A stretch of 64,000 nt of DNA from UBA6398 sp963660485. Lineage in GTDB: Bacteria > Bacteroidota > Bacteroidia > Bacteroidales > Bacteroidaceae. Positions 52,484 to 61,339 of this stretch are shown here, piece by piece (the stretch's first letter is position 1; every line of letters starts with the position of its first letter). The stretch covers positions 124,001 through 188,000 of the forward strand of contig CAVKYH010000002.1 of the NCBI GenBank assembly GCA_963660485.1, read 5' to 3'. The notes under the pieces were generated by a model that had not been told where the DNA came from, did not search any database, and was given only the letters and a program-made list of their open reading frames with translations. The position numbers were made by a program, and so were the translations under genes.

Positions 52484-54043
52484 ATGTTCCCAAAGAAAAA
52501 ACACCTGATGCTTGTAGCTTTTGCTGCAATAGCTATGATGATGGGCTCGTGCTCAGACGACACGTCTGAATCCTCACCTTCGGTTAATCCTACCGAAAAA
52601 CAGTTTACAGCCTTGACCAACAGTTCTATCAGCGAGTTTCTGGCTTATGCCAAGAACCCACGCTATGGTTACCACCTCGAAAAAGCCAAGGCATATCTCA
52701 AAGCCTGGGCTGAAGAACACAACTTCACTTTCAATTCCGACGAGTATGACAACGTGTGGATAGACGTTCCCGCCAACAAAAAGTCGATGGAATCTTTCCC
52801 CAAAGTGATATTGCAGGGACACACCGACATGGTATGCGCATCGCTTCCCGGAGAGTCTTACGACTATACCGTTGACGTGGGCACTCCCTACTACGAAGGC
52901 AATTTGCTTAAAGGACGCGGCATAAATCTTGGCGCTGACGACGGTATCGGCGTGGGCATGGCGCTTGCCATTGCCAGTTCCAACATCGCCCACGGCCCGC
53001 TGCGTTTGCTCTTCACCGCAAACGAGGACTACGGTATGGAAGGCGCGATAGGTCTTGCGCCCGAAGTGCTCGACACCGACTACCTTATAAATATCGACGA
53101 GGAGGAGGTAGGAAAAATTTCCGTGGGTTGCCTCGGAAGCTACACCATAGAGTTTACCAAAGCATACATTCCGGTAGCAATCCCGTCAGACAGCAAGGTT
53201 TTTGTGCTTGACGTAACCGGACTTCGCGGCGGACACAGCGGCGTGATGATAGGCGAGCACCATTTGAGCGCCGCTACAATGACCGCTTCGGTGGTGAAAA
53301 ATGCCATTGCACCCGTTGGCGGAAATGTTCTGAACATCACCTGCGGCATAGCAGTGAATGCAATTGCCAACATCACCCAGATACATTTCGCCGTGGCGGC
53401 AGACAAGGCCGACGAATGCAAACAGGCAATCGACAAAGTGATAGCAGATTTCAAGAAAGAATATCCCGATGAGCCCGGCCTCACTTATGAAATTGTCTCC
53501 AGAGAGTTGACTTCCGGCGATGCGGCTTGCCCCGCCCTGTTCAACGAGGATTTGGCGAAATTCTTCGAGACAATGCCCCAGGGAGTTGTGGAGCAAGAAG
53601 GAACGCTGCCCACAAAATCAGGCAACATAGGCAAGATAACCCTTGCTGACGGCAACTTGATTATCGACAACATGATACGTTCTTACAGCGACGACTGGCT
53701 CGATGAAGAAAAGACGCGTCAGATTTCAGAAGGCAACGCCATTGGCATGAACGCCGGGATTAACGGAAGCGTGCCCGCCTGGGACACTCCGGGAGTAAGC
53801 CCGTTCAAAGAAATGATGCTCAAATATTATAAGGAGTCCTACCCCACAGCCTACACCGACAAGGCAAAAGGCGGACTGGAATGCGCTTACTTCATACTCA
53901 AGCGCCCCACGATAAATTCCGTATCGGTAGGCCCGCAGGTTGACGGCGCACATTCCATAGACGAATCGCTCGACGTAACAACCGTGAAGCCTTTGCTGAA
54001 AGCTATTGTGAACACTTTGCAGCATATAGGCGAGATAAAATAA
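52484..54043 (+). CDS. PepD-like aminoacyl-histidine dipeptidase, lipoprotein form
   Basis: A 519-residue M20-family metallopeptidase with a lipoprotein signal (MMMGSCSDD, C23), so it is probably envelope-anchored; E. coli PepD is cytoplasmic. Zinc and catalytic residues: H113 and D115 (LQGHTDMV), D152 (GADDGIGVGM), E181-D182 (TANEDYGMEG) and NIDEEEVG near 204. The family usually has E-E where this protein has E-D. A dimerisation lid region and a final HSIDESLDVTTV with the C-terminal metal histidine follow. It would cleave dipeptides outside the cytoplasm. Confidence 0.88.
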   Translation: MFPKKKHLMLVAFAAIAMMMGSCSDDTSESSPSVNPTEKQFTALTNSSISEFLAYAKNPRYGYHLEKAKAYLKAWAEEHNFTFNSDEYDNVWIDVPANKKSMESFPKVILQGHTDMVCASLPGESYDYTVDVGTPYYEGNLLKGRGINLGADDGIGVGMALAIASSNIAHGPLRLLFTANEDYGMEGAIGLAPEVLDTDYLINIDEEEVGKISVGCLGSYTIEFTKAYIPVAIPSDSKVFVLDVTGLRGGHSGVMIGEHHLSAATMTASVVKNAIAPVGGNVLNITCGIAVNAIANITQIHFAVAADKADECKQAIDKVIADFKKEYPDEPGLTYEIVSRELTSGDAACPALFNEDLAKFFETMPQGVVEQEGTLPTKSGNIGKITLADGNLIIDNMIRSYSDDWLDEEKTRQISEGNAIGMNAGINGSVPAWDTPGVSPFKEMMLKYYKESYPTAYTDKAKGGLECAYFILKRPTINSVSVGPQVDGAHSIDESLDVTTVKPLLKAIVNTLQHIGEIK

Positions 54044-54060
54044 AATCAATCATTCCATAA

Positions 54061-54112
54061 CGAAAGATGTCTTCGGCAACCCAACAGGCTAACGAAGACA
54101 TCTTTCGTTTTA
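54061..54112 (+). terminator. Strong intrinsic terminator after the PepD-like gene
   Basis: A perfect 15-bp stem, CGAAAGATGTCTTCG / CGAAGACATCTTTCG, followed by TTTTAT. Between it and the nuoA promoter I see nothing else. Confidence 0.88.
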
Positions 54113-54272
54113 TATCAGGCGGCATGCAAACAAGGCCGGAAACAGCGCAGATTATATGCTCCGTGTGGCAGAAACTACGCCCTCGGGCGCGGCGCAGATA
54201 CAAATACGGCTCATTCCGGCGCGGAGTGTGCAAAAACTCAACCTTTTTGCTACTCGTCTTAATGAATTTTGT

Positions 54273-54280
54273 TACCTTTG
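54273..54280 (+). promoter_or_regulatory. -7 box for the nuo operon
   Basis: TACCTTTG lies 49 bases before the nuoA ATG. A T-run with TTTG (54246-54249) is at a somewhat long spacing of 23 bases. Confidence 0.6.
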
Positions 54281-54329
54281 CAGCCGTTAAAAACTAGTTT
54301 TCATTTTAATAAATTATTAACATACTACA

Positions 54330-54680
54330 ATGAACTTCACCATGCTTGTAACGGCTGCCCTCACGGGTCTGTTGTTCGTGCCTTTGGTAGTAACGATAGC
54401 AGTGCTTATCGGGCCAAGGTCGTTCAATGCCCAAAAGGAAGAGCCTTACGAATGCGGTATTCCTACGCGCGGCAAGACTTGGATGCAATTCCGTATAGGT
54501 TATTACCTTTACGCAATTCTCTTTCTCATGTTCGACGTTGAAACAATGTTTCTCTTTCCGTGGGCGGTAGTTTTGCGCACACTCGGAGGAGTAGGAATAG
54601 TCAGCGTATTGTTTTTCTTGTTCATCTTGGTATTAGGCTTGGCATACGCCTGGCGGAAAGGAGCTTTGGAATGGAAATAA
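54330..54680 (+). CDS. nuoA: NADH-quinone oxidoreductase subunit A
   Basis: A 116-residue membrane subunit with three helices. The conserved loop between helices 1 and 2 reads KEEPYECGIPTRGKTWMQFR, and helix 2 has ILFLMFDVETMFLFPWAV, both diagnostic of NuoA/ND3. The cysteine of YECG is the flexible-loop cysteine of the family. It is the first gene of the complex I operon and overlaps nuoB by ten bases. Confidence 0.96.
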   Translation: MNFTMLVTAALTGLLFVPLVVTIAVLIGPRSFNAQKEEPYECGIPTRGKTWMQFRIGYYLYAILFLMFDVETMFLFPWAVVLRTLGGVGIVSVLFFLFILVLGLAYAWRKGALEWK

Positions 54681-55267
54681 AGAAGCGTGCCAAGATAAAG
54701 TCTATTCCTTACAATGACTTCAAGGACAACGAGACTTACGAAAAATTAGTTGCGGAACTCAACGCCGGCGGCGTGAACGTTCTCGTGAAACCCTTAGACG
54801 ACCTGATTGACTGGGGACGTAGCAATTCGTTGTGGCCTCTCACCTTTGCCACAAGCTGCTGCGGTATCGAGTTTATGGCTGTTTGTGCAGCCCGCTACGA
54901 TATCGCACGTTTTGGCTTTGAGGTAACCCGAAACAGCCCCCGTCAGGCCGATGTTATCCTGGTGTGCGGAACAATCACCACCAAGATGGCTCCGGTATTG
55001 AAGCGTCTCTACGATGAAATGGCAGACCCAAAATATGTTGTGGCCATAGGCGGCTGCTCCATATCGGGCGGACCATTCACTAAGAGCTATCATGTGTTGC
55101 AGGGCGTGGACCAGATTATCCCCGTTGACGTTTACGTTCCGGGCTGTCCCCCACGTCCCGAAAGTTTTCTCTATGGCATGATGCAGCTACAGCGCATCGT
55201 GAAAATTGAAAACTTCTTCGGTACTACCAACCGCAAACAAAAAAGACCCAAGGAGGACAAGGCATGA
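54671..55267 (+). CDS. nuoB: NADH-quinone oxidoreductase subunit B
   Basis: A 198-residue peripheral subunit carrying the N2 4Fe-4S cluster. The four ligands are C63-C64 (TSCCGIEF), C129 (IGGCSISGG) and C159 (VPGCPPRPE), at almost the same positions as in E. coli. The start is the ATG inside the end of nuoA; a longer frame from 54560 lies inside nuoA and is rejected. It overlaps nuoCD by four bases. Confidence 0.96.
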   Translation: MEIKKRAKIKSIPYNDFKDNETYEKLVAELNAGGVNVLVKPLDDLIDWGRSNSLWPLTFATSCCGIEFMAVCAARYDIARFGFEVTRNSPRQADVILVCGTITTKMAPVLKRLYDEMADPKYVVAIGGCSISGGPFTKSYHVLQGVDQIIPVDVYVPGCPPRPESFLYGMMQLQRIVKIENFFGTTNRKQKRPKEDKA

Positions 55268-56841
55268 AAATAGATATAAGAACTGTAGAACCCTCACAGC
55301 TCAAGGCTGAAATGCTCCGCCTGCGCAACGAGGAGAAAATGGATTTCCTTGAAAACCTCATAGGTATGGACTGGGGCGAGGAAGGCGGACTGGGCGTGGT
55401 ATACATGCTCATGTCTACCGTAACAGGCAAGCGCGAAAACATTCGCTGCGCAACCACCGACCGCAACCAGCCCGTGATTCCGAGCGTGAGCGACCTTTGG
55501 GACATTGCCAATATCTACGAGCGCGAAGCCTATGACTTCTACGGCATAATCTTTGCCGGACACCCCGACATGCGACGCATTTTCCTGCGCGAAGACTGGG
55601 TGGGCTATCCCATGCGCAAGGACAACGATCCTATCAAGGACAATCCGTTTGATCCGAAACACATGACCAACGAGCCGCTTGCCGACACGACGAAAGAGTA
55701 TGAACTTTTGCCCGACGGCACACTCAAGACAAAGGAAAATGTGATTTTCGACGAGGACGACTACGTGGTGAACATCGGTCCCCAGCACCCGTCCACCCAC
55801 GGTGTGCTCCATTTTCGCGTGGCATTGAACGGCGAGCTTATCAAGCGTATCGATCCCGTTTTGGGATATATCCACCGCGGCGTGGAGAAGCTCAACGAGG
55901 TTCTTACATATCCGCAAACGCTTGCGCTCACCGACCGTCTCGACTATATCTCGGCACAGCAAAGCCGCCATGCCCTTTGCGCTTGCATTGAGCAGGCTAT
56001 GGAAATCGAGGTAAGCGACCGCGTGAAAGTTATCCGCACCATAATGGACGAACTTCAGCGTATCGATTCCCACCTCTTGTTCTTTGGCTGTCTTTGCCAG
56101 GACCTCGGTGCTACTACGGCATTCCTCTACGCATTCCGCGACCGCGAGAAGATTCTCGATATCTTTGAGGAAACTTGCGGCGGACGCCTTATTATAAACT
56201 ACAATATGATAGGCGGCGTGCAGTATGACCTGCACCCCAATTTCCAGAACCGTGTTAAGGAATTCATCACGATAATGCGCAAGAATATCCAGGAATACTA
56301 TGATATCTTTGCCGACAACGTGATTGCCCATAACCGTCTCGACGGAGTGGGAACGCTTACAAAGGAACAGATGATTTCGTATGGTTGCACCGGCGGTAGC
56401 GGTAGAGCTTCGGGCTGGAGCAACGACGTGCGCAAGCACGAACCCTATGGCGCATACGACCGTGTGAATTTCAACGAAATCGTTCTTGAGGACGGCGACA
56501 GCTATGCTCGTCTTATCGTTCGTCTGCGTGAGATTTTGGAGAGCCTTTCGATTATCGAGCAACTTGTAGACAATATTCCCGAGGGTAATTTCCGCGAGAA
56601 GACCAAGCCTATAATCAAGGTGCCCGAAGGTACATATTATAATGCGGTAGAGGCATCGCGCGGACGCTTCGGTGTGTTCCTTGAAAGCCATGGCGACAAA
56701 TCACCCTATCGTCTGCACTATCGTGCCACTGGATTGCCGCTTGTGGCTATTATGGATACTGCCTGCAGAGGCGAGAAGATTGCCGATTTGATTTCTATCG
56801 GCGGCACACTCGACTATGTGGTGCCTGATATCGACCGCTAA
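55264..56841 (+). CDS. nuoCD: Fused NADH-quinone oxidoreductase subunit C/D
   Basis: A 525-residue fusion: the NuoC (30 kDa) part is about 1-155 (NIYEREAYDFYGIIFAGHPD near 80), the NuoD (49 kDa) part is about 165-525 (NIGPQHPSTHGVLHF near 178, MIGGVQYDLHPNF near 312, ending DYVVPDIDR). Quinone-site histidines are in GPQHPSTHG. The fusion is usual in Bacteroidota. Only 20 bases separate it from nuoH: no nuoE, nuoF or nuoG is present. Confidence 0.96.
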   Translation: MKIDIRTVEPSQLKAEMLRLRNEEKMDFLENLIGMDWGEEGGLGVVYMLMSTVTGKRENIRCATTDRNQPVIPSVSDLWDIANIYEREAYDFYGIIFAGHPDMRRIFLREDWVGYPMRKDNDPIKDNPFDPKHMTNEPLADTTKEYELLPDGTLKTKENVIFDEDDYVVNIGPQHPSTHGVLHFRVALNGELIKRIDPVLGYIHRGVEKLNEVLTYPQTLALTDRLDYISAQQSRHALCACIEQAMEIEVSDRVKVIRTIMDELQRIDSHLLFFGCLCQDLGATTAFLYAFRDREKILDIFEETCGGRLIINYNMIGGVQYDLHPNFQNRVKEFITIMRKNIQEYYDIFADNVIAHNRLDGVGTLTKEQMISYGCTGGSGRASGWSNDVRKHEPYGAYDRVNFNEIVLEDGDSYARLIVRLREILESLSIIEQLVDNIPEGNFREKTKPIIKVPEGTYYNAVEASRGRFGVFLESHGDKSPYRLHYRATGLPLVAIMDTACRGEKIADLISIGGTLDYVVPDIDR

Positions 56842-56861
56842 CATATTAATAAAGAAAAGAT

Positions 56862-57935
56862 ATGTTTGACTTTAGTATAATAACAAACTGGTTCGACGGA
56901 CTTTTGCGCTCGGTGCTCCCCGGTTGGGGCGCGCTGCTCGTGGAGTGTGTCGTTGTGGCGTTGGCAGTAATCACGCTCTACGCCCTCTTTGCAATATTCC
57001 TTATATATTTTGAACGCAAACTCTGCGCGTTCTTCCAATGCCGCCTCGGGCCTAACCGTGTAGGTAAATGGGGACTCTTGCAGGTGTTTTCCGACGTGTT
57101 CAAGATGCTTACGAAGGAAATCATTTTCTTGAAAAACACCGACAGACTGGCTTACGCCATTGCTCCTGTCATGGTGATCCTTGCTTCGTTTCTTACATTC
57201 TCGTGCATTCCTTGGAACAAGGGAGCGCAAGTGTTGGACTTCAATGTGGGGGTATTCTTCTTCCTTGCTGCTTCATCGCTCGGAATTGTAGGTATTCTGC
57301 TTGCCGGTATCGGTAGCCAGAACAAGTATTCTCTTATCGGTGCAATGCGTGCCGGTGCTCAGATAATCAGCTATGAACTTTCAATCGGCATGACCATGCT
57401 TACGGTAATCGCCCTGACTGGTACTATGCAGTTCTCTGGAATTGTAGAGAGCCAGGCTGATTGCTGGAACATTGTGAAAGGACATGTGCCTGCCATTATC
57501 GCATTCATTATATATCTGATTGCCGGTAATGCAGAGTGTAACCGCGGTCCTTTTGACCAACCTGAAGCAGAAAGCGAACTTACAGCCGGATACCATACAG
57601 AGTATTCCGGTATGAATTTTGGCTTCTATTATCTTGCCGAGTACCTCAACTTGTTTATATGCGCGAGTATCGCCGCTACCATATTCCTTGGCGGTTGGAT
57701 GCCTTTGCATATTGGCGTTGAAGGCTTCGATAGCGTTATGGACATGATTCCCGGAGTTGTATGGTTCGTGGCTAAGGCTGTGTTTGTAACGTTCCTCTTG
57801 ATGTGGGAACGCTGGACTTTCCCGCGCTTGCGTATTGACCAACTGCTCAATCTTGAGTGGAAATATCTTATCCCCATCTCCATGGCTAATCTTGTGCTGA
57901 TGGCACTCGTGTCGCAGTTTGGACTTCATTTTTAA
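56862..57935 (+). CDS. nuoH: NADH-quinone oxidoreductase subunit H
   Basis: A 357-residue membrane subunit that forms the quinone chamber. Eight or so helices are visible. Diagnostic stretches are FERKLCAFFQCRLGPNRVGK near 50, GSQNKYSLIGAMRAGAQIIS near 148, and AECNRGPFDQPEAESELTAG near 225 with TEYSGMNFG. It couples the peripheral arm to proton translocation. Confidence 0.95.
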   Translation: MFDFSIITNWFDGLLRSVLPGWGALLVECVVVALAVITLYALFAIFLIYFERKLCAFFQCRLGPNRVGKWGLLQVFSDVFKMLTKEIIFLKNTDRLAYAIAPVMVILASFLTFSCIPWNKGAQVLDFNVGVFFFLAASSLGIVGILLAGIGSQNKYSLIGAMRAGAQIISYELSIGMTMLTVIALTGTMQFSGIVESQADCWNIVKGHVPAIIAFIIYLIAGNAECNRGPFDQPEAESELTAGYHTEYSGMNFGFYYLAEYLNLFICASIAATIFLGGWMPLHIGVEGFDSVMDMIPGVVWFVAKAVFVTFLLMWERWTFPRLRIDQLLNLEWKYLIPISMANLVLMALVSQFGLHF

Positions 57936-57955
57936 TACCTATAAATGATTTTGAT

Positions 57956-58525
57956 ATGAAGCAAAATAGAAGTTATATAGGAGGAATTGTTTGGGGTGTT
58001 AAAACCCTTTGCGTGGGATTGAAGACCACGATGAGGGAACTTTTTACAAAGAAAATAACGGAACAGTATCCAGAAAATCGTAACGAACTCAAGATGTTTG
58101 ACCGTTTCCGTGGAAGCCTCACAATGCCTCATAACGAGAAGAATGAACATAAGTGTGTGGCTTGTCATCTTTGTGAAATGGCGTGTCCCAACGATTCTAT
58201 ACATATCGTTCACGAAATGGTGGAAACTGAGGACGGTAAGAAAAAGCGTGTTCTCAAAGAGTACGATTATAATTTGGGCAAATGTATGTTCTGCATGCTT
58301 TGTGTAAATGCTTGTGCTCATCACGCGATAACCTTTGACCAAAGTTTCGAAAATGCTGTGTTTGACCGCAACAAACTGAACCTTCGTCTCAATCATGAAG
58401 GTAGCAGATTGGAAGAACGTCCTGCGCCTGTTCGTCCGGCAGTGGCTAAGCCTGCAGTTGAGCCTAAGGCACAACTTACAGCCGACAATGCAGACAGTAA
58501 CAAACAATCGGCAGCCAATAGCTAA
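57956..58525 (+). CDS. nuoI: NADH-quinone oxidoreductase subunit I
   Basis: A 189-residue ferredoxin-like subunit with two 4Fe-4S motifs: C67, C70, C73 and C77 (CVACHLCEMACP) and C110, C113, C116 and C120 (CMFCMLCVNACA). The second motif has alanine where proline is usual. The C-terminal 40 residues are a low-complexity Pro/Ala tail not needed for cluster binding. Codon use in nuoI to nuoL looks somewhat more AT-rich than in nuoB and nuoCD. Confidence 0.94.
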   Translation: MKQNRSYIGGIVWGVKTLCVGLKTTMRELFTKKITEQYPENRNELKMFDRFRGSLTMPHNEKNEHKCVACHLCEMACPNDSIHIVHEMVETEDGKKKRVLKEYDYNLGKCMFCMLCVNACAHHAITFDQSFENAVFDRNKLNLRLNHEGSRLEERPAPVRPAVAKPAVEPKAQLTADNADSNKQSAANS

Positions 58526-58538
58526 AACAATATAGATC

Positions 58539-59054
58539 ATGAATGCAGAAAATGTAATATTTTATATACTTGCCTTTGCGATTCTTGCTTTCTCCGTGCT
58601 CACGGTTACAACAAAGCGAATAATCCGCTCGGCAATGTTCTTGTTCTTTACCCTGTTGGGTACGGCAGGATTGTATTTCCTTTTGGGCTATACTTTCTTG
58701 GGCTCTGTTCAGATGATGGTTTATGCTGGTGGTATCGTGGTGCTTTTTGTGTTTTCGATATTGCTTACAAGTGCCAACAATGAGAAACTACAAGAGTTTA
58801 AACTTGGCAAACTCTTTGCGGCGGCAGTTGCGAGTTTTCTCGGAGCAGCAATCGTTCTGTTCATAATCATCACCCACAACTTCAAAGACGCTATTACCAA
58901 TCTTGTTCCAGATGAAAATACTACATCAATAGAAACAATCGGACAGAACATGCTCTCTTTTGAGAAATATGGTTATGTACTTCCGTTCGAAGCTGTCAGT
59001 ATCTTGCTTTTGGCGTGTATTGTGGCTGGATTGATAATTGCACGTAAAAGATAA
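58539..59054 (+). CDS. nuoJ: NADH-quinone oxidoreductase subunit J
   Basis: A 171-residue membrane subunit with five helices; TTKRIIRSAMFLFFTLLGTA, then GLYFLLGYTFLGSVQMMVYA and GGIVVLFVFSILLT match NuoJ/ND6, including the pi-bulge helix region. It starts 13 bases after nuoI and nuoK follows after 15 bases. Confidence 0.95.
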   Translation: MNAENVIFYILAFAILAFSVLTVTTKRIIRSAMFLFFTLLGTAGLYFLLGYTFLGSVQMMVYAGGIVVLFVFSILLTSANNEKLQEFKLGKLFAAAVASFLGAAIVLFIIITHNFKDAITNLVPDENTTSIETIGQNMLSFEKYGYVLPFEAVSILLLACIVAGLIIARKR

Positions 59055-59069
59055 TAAGGAGGATTTATA

Positions 59070-59378
59070 ATGGTACACTTGGAATATTTCTTGATACTTT
59101 CAGCCATTATGCTTTTCATAGGTATTTATGGCTTTCTTACACGGCGTAGTACGCTTGCCGTGTTGATTTCGGTGGAACTCATGCTTAATGCCTCCGACAT
59201 CAACTTCGCGGTATTCAACCGACTTCTTTATCCTGCCGGTCATGAAGGGTATTTCTTTGCCCTATTCTCTATAGCAATATCTGCAGCAGAGACGGCTGTC
59301 GCGATAGCAATAATGATTGCCATCTACCGCAATGTGCGTAGCATTCAGCTCAATCACATCAAAAACTTGAAATGGTAG
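59070..59378 (+). CDS. nuoK: NADH-quinone oxidoreductase subunit K
   Basis: A 102-residue membrane subunit with three helices. The glutamates of the proton path are in ISVELMLNASDINF (helix 2) and SAAETAVAIAIMIAIYR (helix 3). Length and motifs match NuoK/ND4L. Confidence 0.95.
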   Translation: MVHLEYFLILSAIMLFIGIYGFLTRRSTLAVLISVELMLNASDINFAVFNRLLYPAGHEGYFFALFSIAISAAETAVAIAIMIAIYRNVRSIQLNHIKNLKW

Positions 59379-59404
59379 TATTAATCTAAAAGCATATAAT
59401 TCTT

Positions 59405-61315
59405 ATGGAATACTTGTATACATTTTTGATATTACTACTGCCGTTCTTGTCGTTCCTCTTTCTCGGATTGCTTGGCAAATATCTGAGCCATCGTACTGCG
59501 GGACTTGTAGGAACAGCAGTGCTCACAGTGGTTGCGCTTCTTTGCTATTATACGGCATATAATTATTTCACGACTCCGCGTACAGCAGAAGGCGTTTACG
59601 AAACGATCATAGCGTTCAATTTCCCATGGCTTCCGTTCTTCTATAACGGTTTGTCTTTTGACATTGGCTTTATGATAGATCCGATTTCCGCAATGATGCT
59701 TGTGGTTGTCGGTACTGTTTCTCTCGGCGTTCACATATATTCTTTCGGGTATATGCACGGGGAGCGTGGTTTTCAACGTTTCTATGCTTACTTGAGCCTC
59801 TTTACTATGTCTATGCTCGGACTTGTCGTAGCTACCAATATCTTCCAGATGTATTTGTTTTGGGAGCTCGTCGGCGTGTCTTCGTATTTGCTCATAGGTT
59901 TCTATTATACTCAGCCTGCTGCGGTTGCTGCTTCGAAAAAGGCATTTATCGTGACGCGTTTTGCAGACCTTGGTTTCTTGATAGGCATCCTTATCTACGG
60001 TTACTATTGCCAGACATTCAGTTTTGACTTCACTGCCAATTCCGACAAAATTGCCGCAGGCGCGTTTATGCTTCCTGCTGCGTTGCTACTTATGTTTGTG
60101 GGTGGTGCAGGTAAGAGTGCAATGTTCCCGTTGCACATATGGTTGCCAGATGCAATGGAGGGTCCTACGCCTGTTAGTGCCTTGATTCATGCAGCAACAA
60201 TGGTTGTTGCTGGTGTGTTTCAGGTAGCACGTATGTATCCGCTTTGGATTACTTATGCTCCCGATGCGTTGCATATAGTAGCTTATGTTGGTGCGTTTAC
60301 TGCATTTTATGCAGCCGCTGTGGCTTGTGCCCAATCAGATATCAAACGCGTCTTGGCATTTTCAACGATTTCGCAGATAGCGTTCATGATGGTTGCTCTC
60401 GGTGTTTGCACGGAATATGTAACTGGACACGAACATCCGGGTAGTGTAGGCTATATGGCAGCAATGTTCCATCTATTTACCCATGCAATGTTTAAAGCCT
60501 GCCTATTCCTTTGTGCGGGTGCAATTATTCATGTGGTTCATAGCAATGAAATGTCAGCCATGGGCGGAATGCGCAAGTACATGCCATTTACTCATATAAC
60601 ATTTCTTATTTCCTGCCTTGCCATCTCTGGTATTCCTCCGTTCTCGGGATTCTTTTCCAAGGATGAGATACTTGCAGGGTGTTTCGCTTTCAGTCCTGTG
60701 ATGGGTTGGATTATGACCGTGATTGCCGCTATGACTGCATTCTATATGTTCCGTCTCTACTATGGTATTTTCTGGGGTACGGAAAACAAGAAACTTCACG
60801 AGGAAATGCACATGCACGAGGCTCCGAAGGTTATGACATTCCCGCTTATTTTCCTTGCGATTGTAACGTGCGTGGCCGGTTTCATTCCTTTTGGACACTT
60901 TGTGAGTGCAGACGGTATGTCTTATGATATTCACCTCAATTGGACGGTGGCCGGTACAAGTATCGTAATAGCAGTTGTGTCTATTCTTCTTGCTACTTAC
61001 ATCTACAAGGGGGAGAAACAGCCAGTTGCAGAAGCTCTTGCTACCAAATTTTCTTCGCTCCACAAATGGGCATACCATCGTTTCTATATGGACGAAGTTT
61101 ATCAATTTGTTACTCACCGTATTATTTTCGCTCATATCTCCAAACCGTTCGCTTGGTTTGACAAACACGTCGTAGACGGCATTCTTAATGGTCTTGCCAC
61201 AGGGTCTCATCGCGTGAGTTACCTTATACGTGGTTTCCAAAGCGGCGAAATACAGCAATATGCTTATGTGTTTTTGATAGGTGCACTCGTACTCGTGTTG
61301 ATATTAATACTCTAA
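59405..61315 (+). CDS. nuoL: NADH-quinone oxidoreductase subunit L
   Basis: A 636-residue antiporter-like subunit with about 15-16 helices and the lateral C-terminal helix. Key proton-path residues fall in LFWELVGVSSYLLIGFYY (Glu), GGAGKSAMFPLHIWLPDAME (Lys and the GKSA motif) and FSTISQIAFMMVALGV. The end (FDKHVVDGILNGLATGSH) holds the distal helix anchor. It is one of three proton-pumping subunits. Confidence 0.96.
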   Translation: MEYLYTFLILLLPFLSFLFLGLLGKYLSHRTAGLVGTAVLTVVALLCYYTAYNYFTTPRTAEGVYETIIAFNFPWLPFFYNGLSFDIGFMIDPISAMMLVVVGTVSLGVHIYSFGYMHGERGFQRFYAYLSLFTMSMLGLVVATNIFQMYLFWELVGVSSYLLIGFYYTQPAAVAASKKAFIVTRFADLGFLIGILIYGYYCQTFSFDFTANSDKIAAGAFMLPAALLLMFVGGAGKSAMFPLHIWLPDAMEGPTPVSALIHAATMVVAGVFQVARMYPLWITYAPDALHIVAYVGAFTAFYAAAVACAQSDIKRVLAFSTISQIAFMMVALGVCTEYVTGHEHPGSVGYMAAMFHLFTHAMFKACLFLCAGAIIHVVHSNEMSAMGGMRKYMPFTHITFLISCLAISGIPPFSGFFSKDEILAGCFAFSPVMGWIMTVIAAMTAFYMFRLYYGIFWGTENKKLHEEMHMHEAPKVMTFPLIFLAIVTCVAGFIPFGHFVSADGMSYDIHLNWTVAGTSIVIAVVSILLATYIYKGEKQPVAEALATKFSSLHKWAYHRFYMDEVYQFVTHRIIFAHISKPFAWFDKHVVDGILNGLATGSHRVSYLIRGFQSGEIQQYAYVFLIGALVLVLILIL

Positions 61316-61339
61316 CCCTGATAAAACGTTAATATAGAT

